From NCBI GenBank assembly GCA_022709775.1, contig JAKLIE010000090.1:1-6918 (forward strand): DNA of 6,918 bases. The letters run 5' to 3'. The stretch's first letter is position 1, and each line of letters starts with the position of its first letter. Both the position numbers and the translations under genes were made by a program. The notes under the pieces are model-generated. The model searched no databases. It was not told where the DNA came from and saw only the letters and a program-made list of their open reading frames with translations. This document shows positions 6,297-6,918 of the stretch, piece after piece. The DNA comes from Pseudomonadota bacterium (GTDB lineage: Bacteria > Pseudomonadota > Gammaproteobacteria > Burkholderiales > Casimicrobiaceae).

Positions 6297-6918
6297 AGCG
6301 CCCGACGATCGTCGCGCCGCCCAGCGCCGCGAAATGACGCACCGGGTGGCCGAGCAGCGGATCGTCCTCGACGAGCGACGCGAGCCGCGCCGGATCGAGC
6401 TTCAGCACCCGCGCCATCGCCGGCGGGTCCATCGCGACGACGCGCGCACTCGGCAGCGCCTCGACGCGATCCGCCTGCAGCGCGTTCGCGAAGAACGCGG
6501 CGCTGTGGCCCGTGCCGACGAGCCGCGCGTCGATCCGCACGCCGCGCGAGCGCAACAGCCCCAGCACGCACGAATGGTGCGCAAGCAGCTGCGAGAGCCC
6601 GGCGAGCTCCGCCCCGCGCGTCGGCTCGTGGCCGAGCGAATCCTCGAGGATCGTCACCGACGCGAGGCCGCCGGCGTCGAGGCAGGCGAGGAGCTCCGCG
6701 TCGATCGCGAGCACGTCATGCGGCCCTATCGTCGTGCCGGCGGCGCGGACGACCGCATGGCCGCCGTCGATCGCCACCCAGGGCGGCCCCGTGTTCGCGA
6801 AACCGACCCGGCCTGCCAGGCGCGCATGCAGCTCGCGCACGCGCGGCTCGAACGGCGCGGCGTTCCTGGTCGCGACGTCGATCCACGCCCGGACCACCGT
6901 CGCGTCGTCCTCGACGAG
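6295..6918 (-). CDS. mdcE: Biotin-independent malonate decarboxylase gamma subunit (MdcE-like), 5' end outside the window
   Basis: The frame is open from base 6918 to the TGA at 6295-6297, giving 207 residues whose start lies beyond the right edge. Residues from about 45 onward resemble MdcE, the carboxyltransferase-fold gamma subunit that works with MdcD to decarboxylate malonyl-S-ACP to acetyl-S-ACP in malonate catabolism. The matching parts are AAGTTIGPHDVLAIDAELL (about 59-77), where MdcE has its IGTT...PIGVE strand; RGAELAGLSQLLAHHSC (101-117), parallel to RRDELLGINRAMAHLGC as I recall it; and ALPSARVVAMDPPAMARVLKL (154-174), parallel to ALPDAEIRVMRLPAMARVTKL. It ends FAALGG. The glycine-rich SGG segment usual before the helix is here HSAAFF (138-143). 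Residues 1-45 (LVEDDATVVRAW...ARLAGRV) look more like the C-terminal tail of MdcD, so the gene may encode a beta-gamma fusion. A GTG at 6895-6897 is a possible start but is not convincing. Confidence 0.66.
   Translation of the reverse strand, partial: LVEDDATVVRAWIDVATRNAAPFEPRVRELHARLAGRVGFANTGPPWVAIDGGHAVVRAAGTTIGPHDVLAIDAELLACLDAGGLASVTILEDSLGHEPTRGAELAGLSQLLAHHSCVLGLLRSRGVRIDARLVGTGHSAAFFANALQADRVEALPSARVVAMDPPAMARVLKLDPARLASLVEDDPLLGHPVRHFAALGGATIVGR

Noticed and set aside
1..6918. A previously undescribed defence, mobile or biosynthetic system.
   Set aside because: Most genes are recognised metabolic or housekeeping families with ordinary composition. No transposase, integrase, nuclease-helicase module, retron, reverse transcriptase or clustered unknown genes are visible.

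Overview
The window is very GC-rich by eye (roughly 70%) and densely coded, with no gene-free stretch longer than about 110 bases. Composition, gene content and palindromic GGGTCAGACCC-type repeats suggest a betaproteobacterium, possibly Burkholderiales-like. That assignment is an inference; no rRNA or tRNA gene is present to confirm it.

Layout. From 1 to 3959 every gene is on the minus strand. In transcription order these are metK (SAM synthetase), a small lipoprotein, a second and related small lipoprotein, an unrecognised 167-residue protein, an Old Yellow Enzyme-family flavin oxidoreductase, a tandem palindromic repeat, and the first 52 codons of a DUF429-family gene that runs off the left edge. 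From 4068 to 6261 two genes lie on the plus strand, divergent from metK: a Sua5-type threonylcarbamoyl-AMP synthase and a glycerate kinase. At the right edge a minus-strand gene enters from outside the window and converges on glycerate kinase. It resembles the gamma subunit of biotin-independent malonate decarboxylase, and its visible start looks like the end of a beta subunit.

How the genes relate. metK and sua5 are housekeeping genes (methyl-donor supply and the tRNA t6A modification) that share a divergent intergenic region of 108 bases. This region holds an extended -10 promoter candidate for metK. metK is followed after 11 bases by the first lipoprotein. The second lipoprotein has a strong ribosome binding site and a possible promoter of its own. 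The unknown gene and the oxidoreductase are 7 bases apart and probably cotranscribed. Glycerate kinase feeds 2-phosphoglycerate into central metabolism. The malonate decarboxylase fragment implies a catabolic mdc operon to the right of the window.

No phage, transposase, CRISPR array, toxin-antitoxin pair or defence system is visible, and I see no clearly new multi-gene system. The points most worth a second look are the possible MdcD-MdcE fusion with an altered glycine motif, the pair of chagasin (I42)-like lipoproteins beside metK, and the palindromic repeat that supplies the oxidoreductase stop codon.
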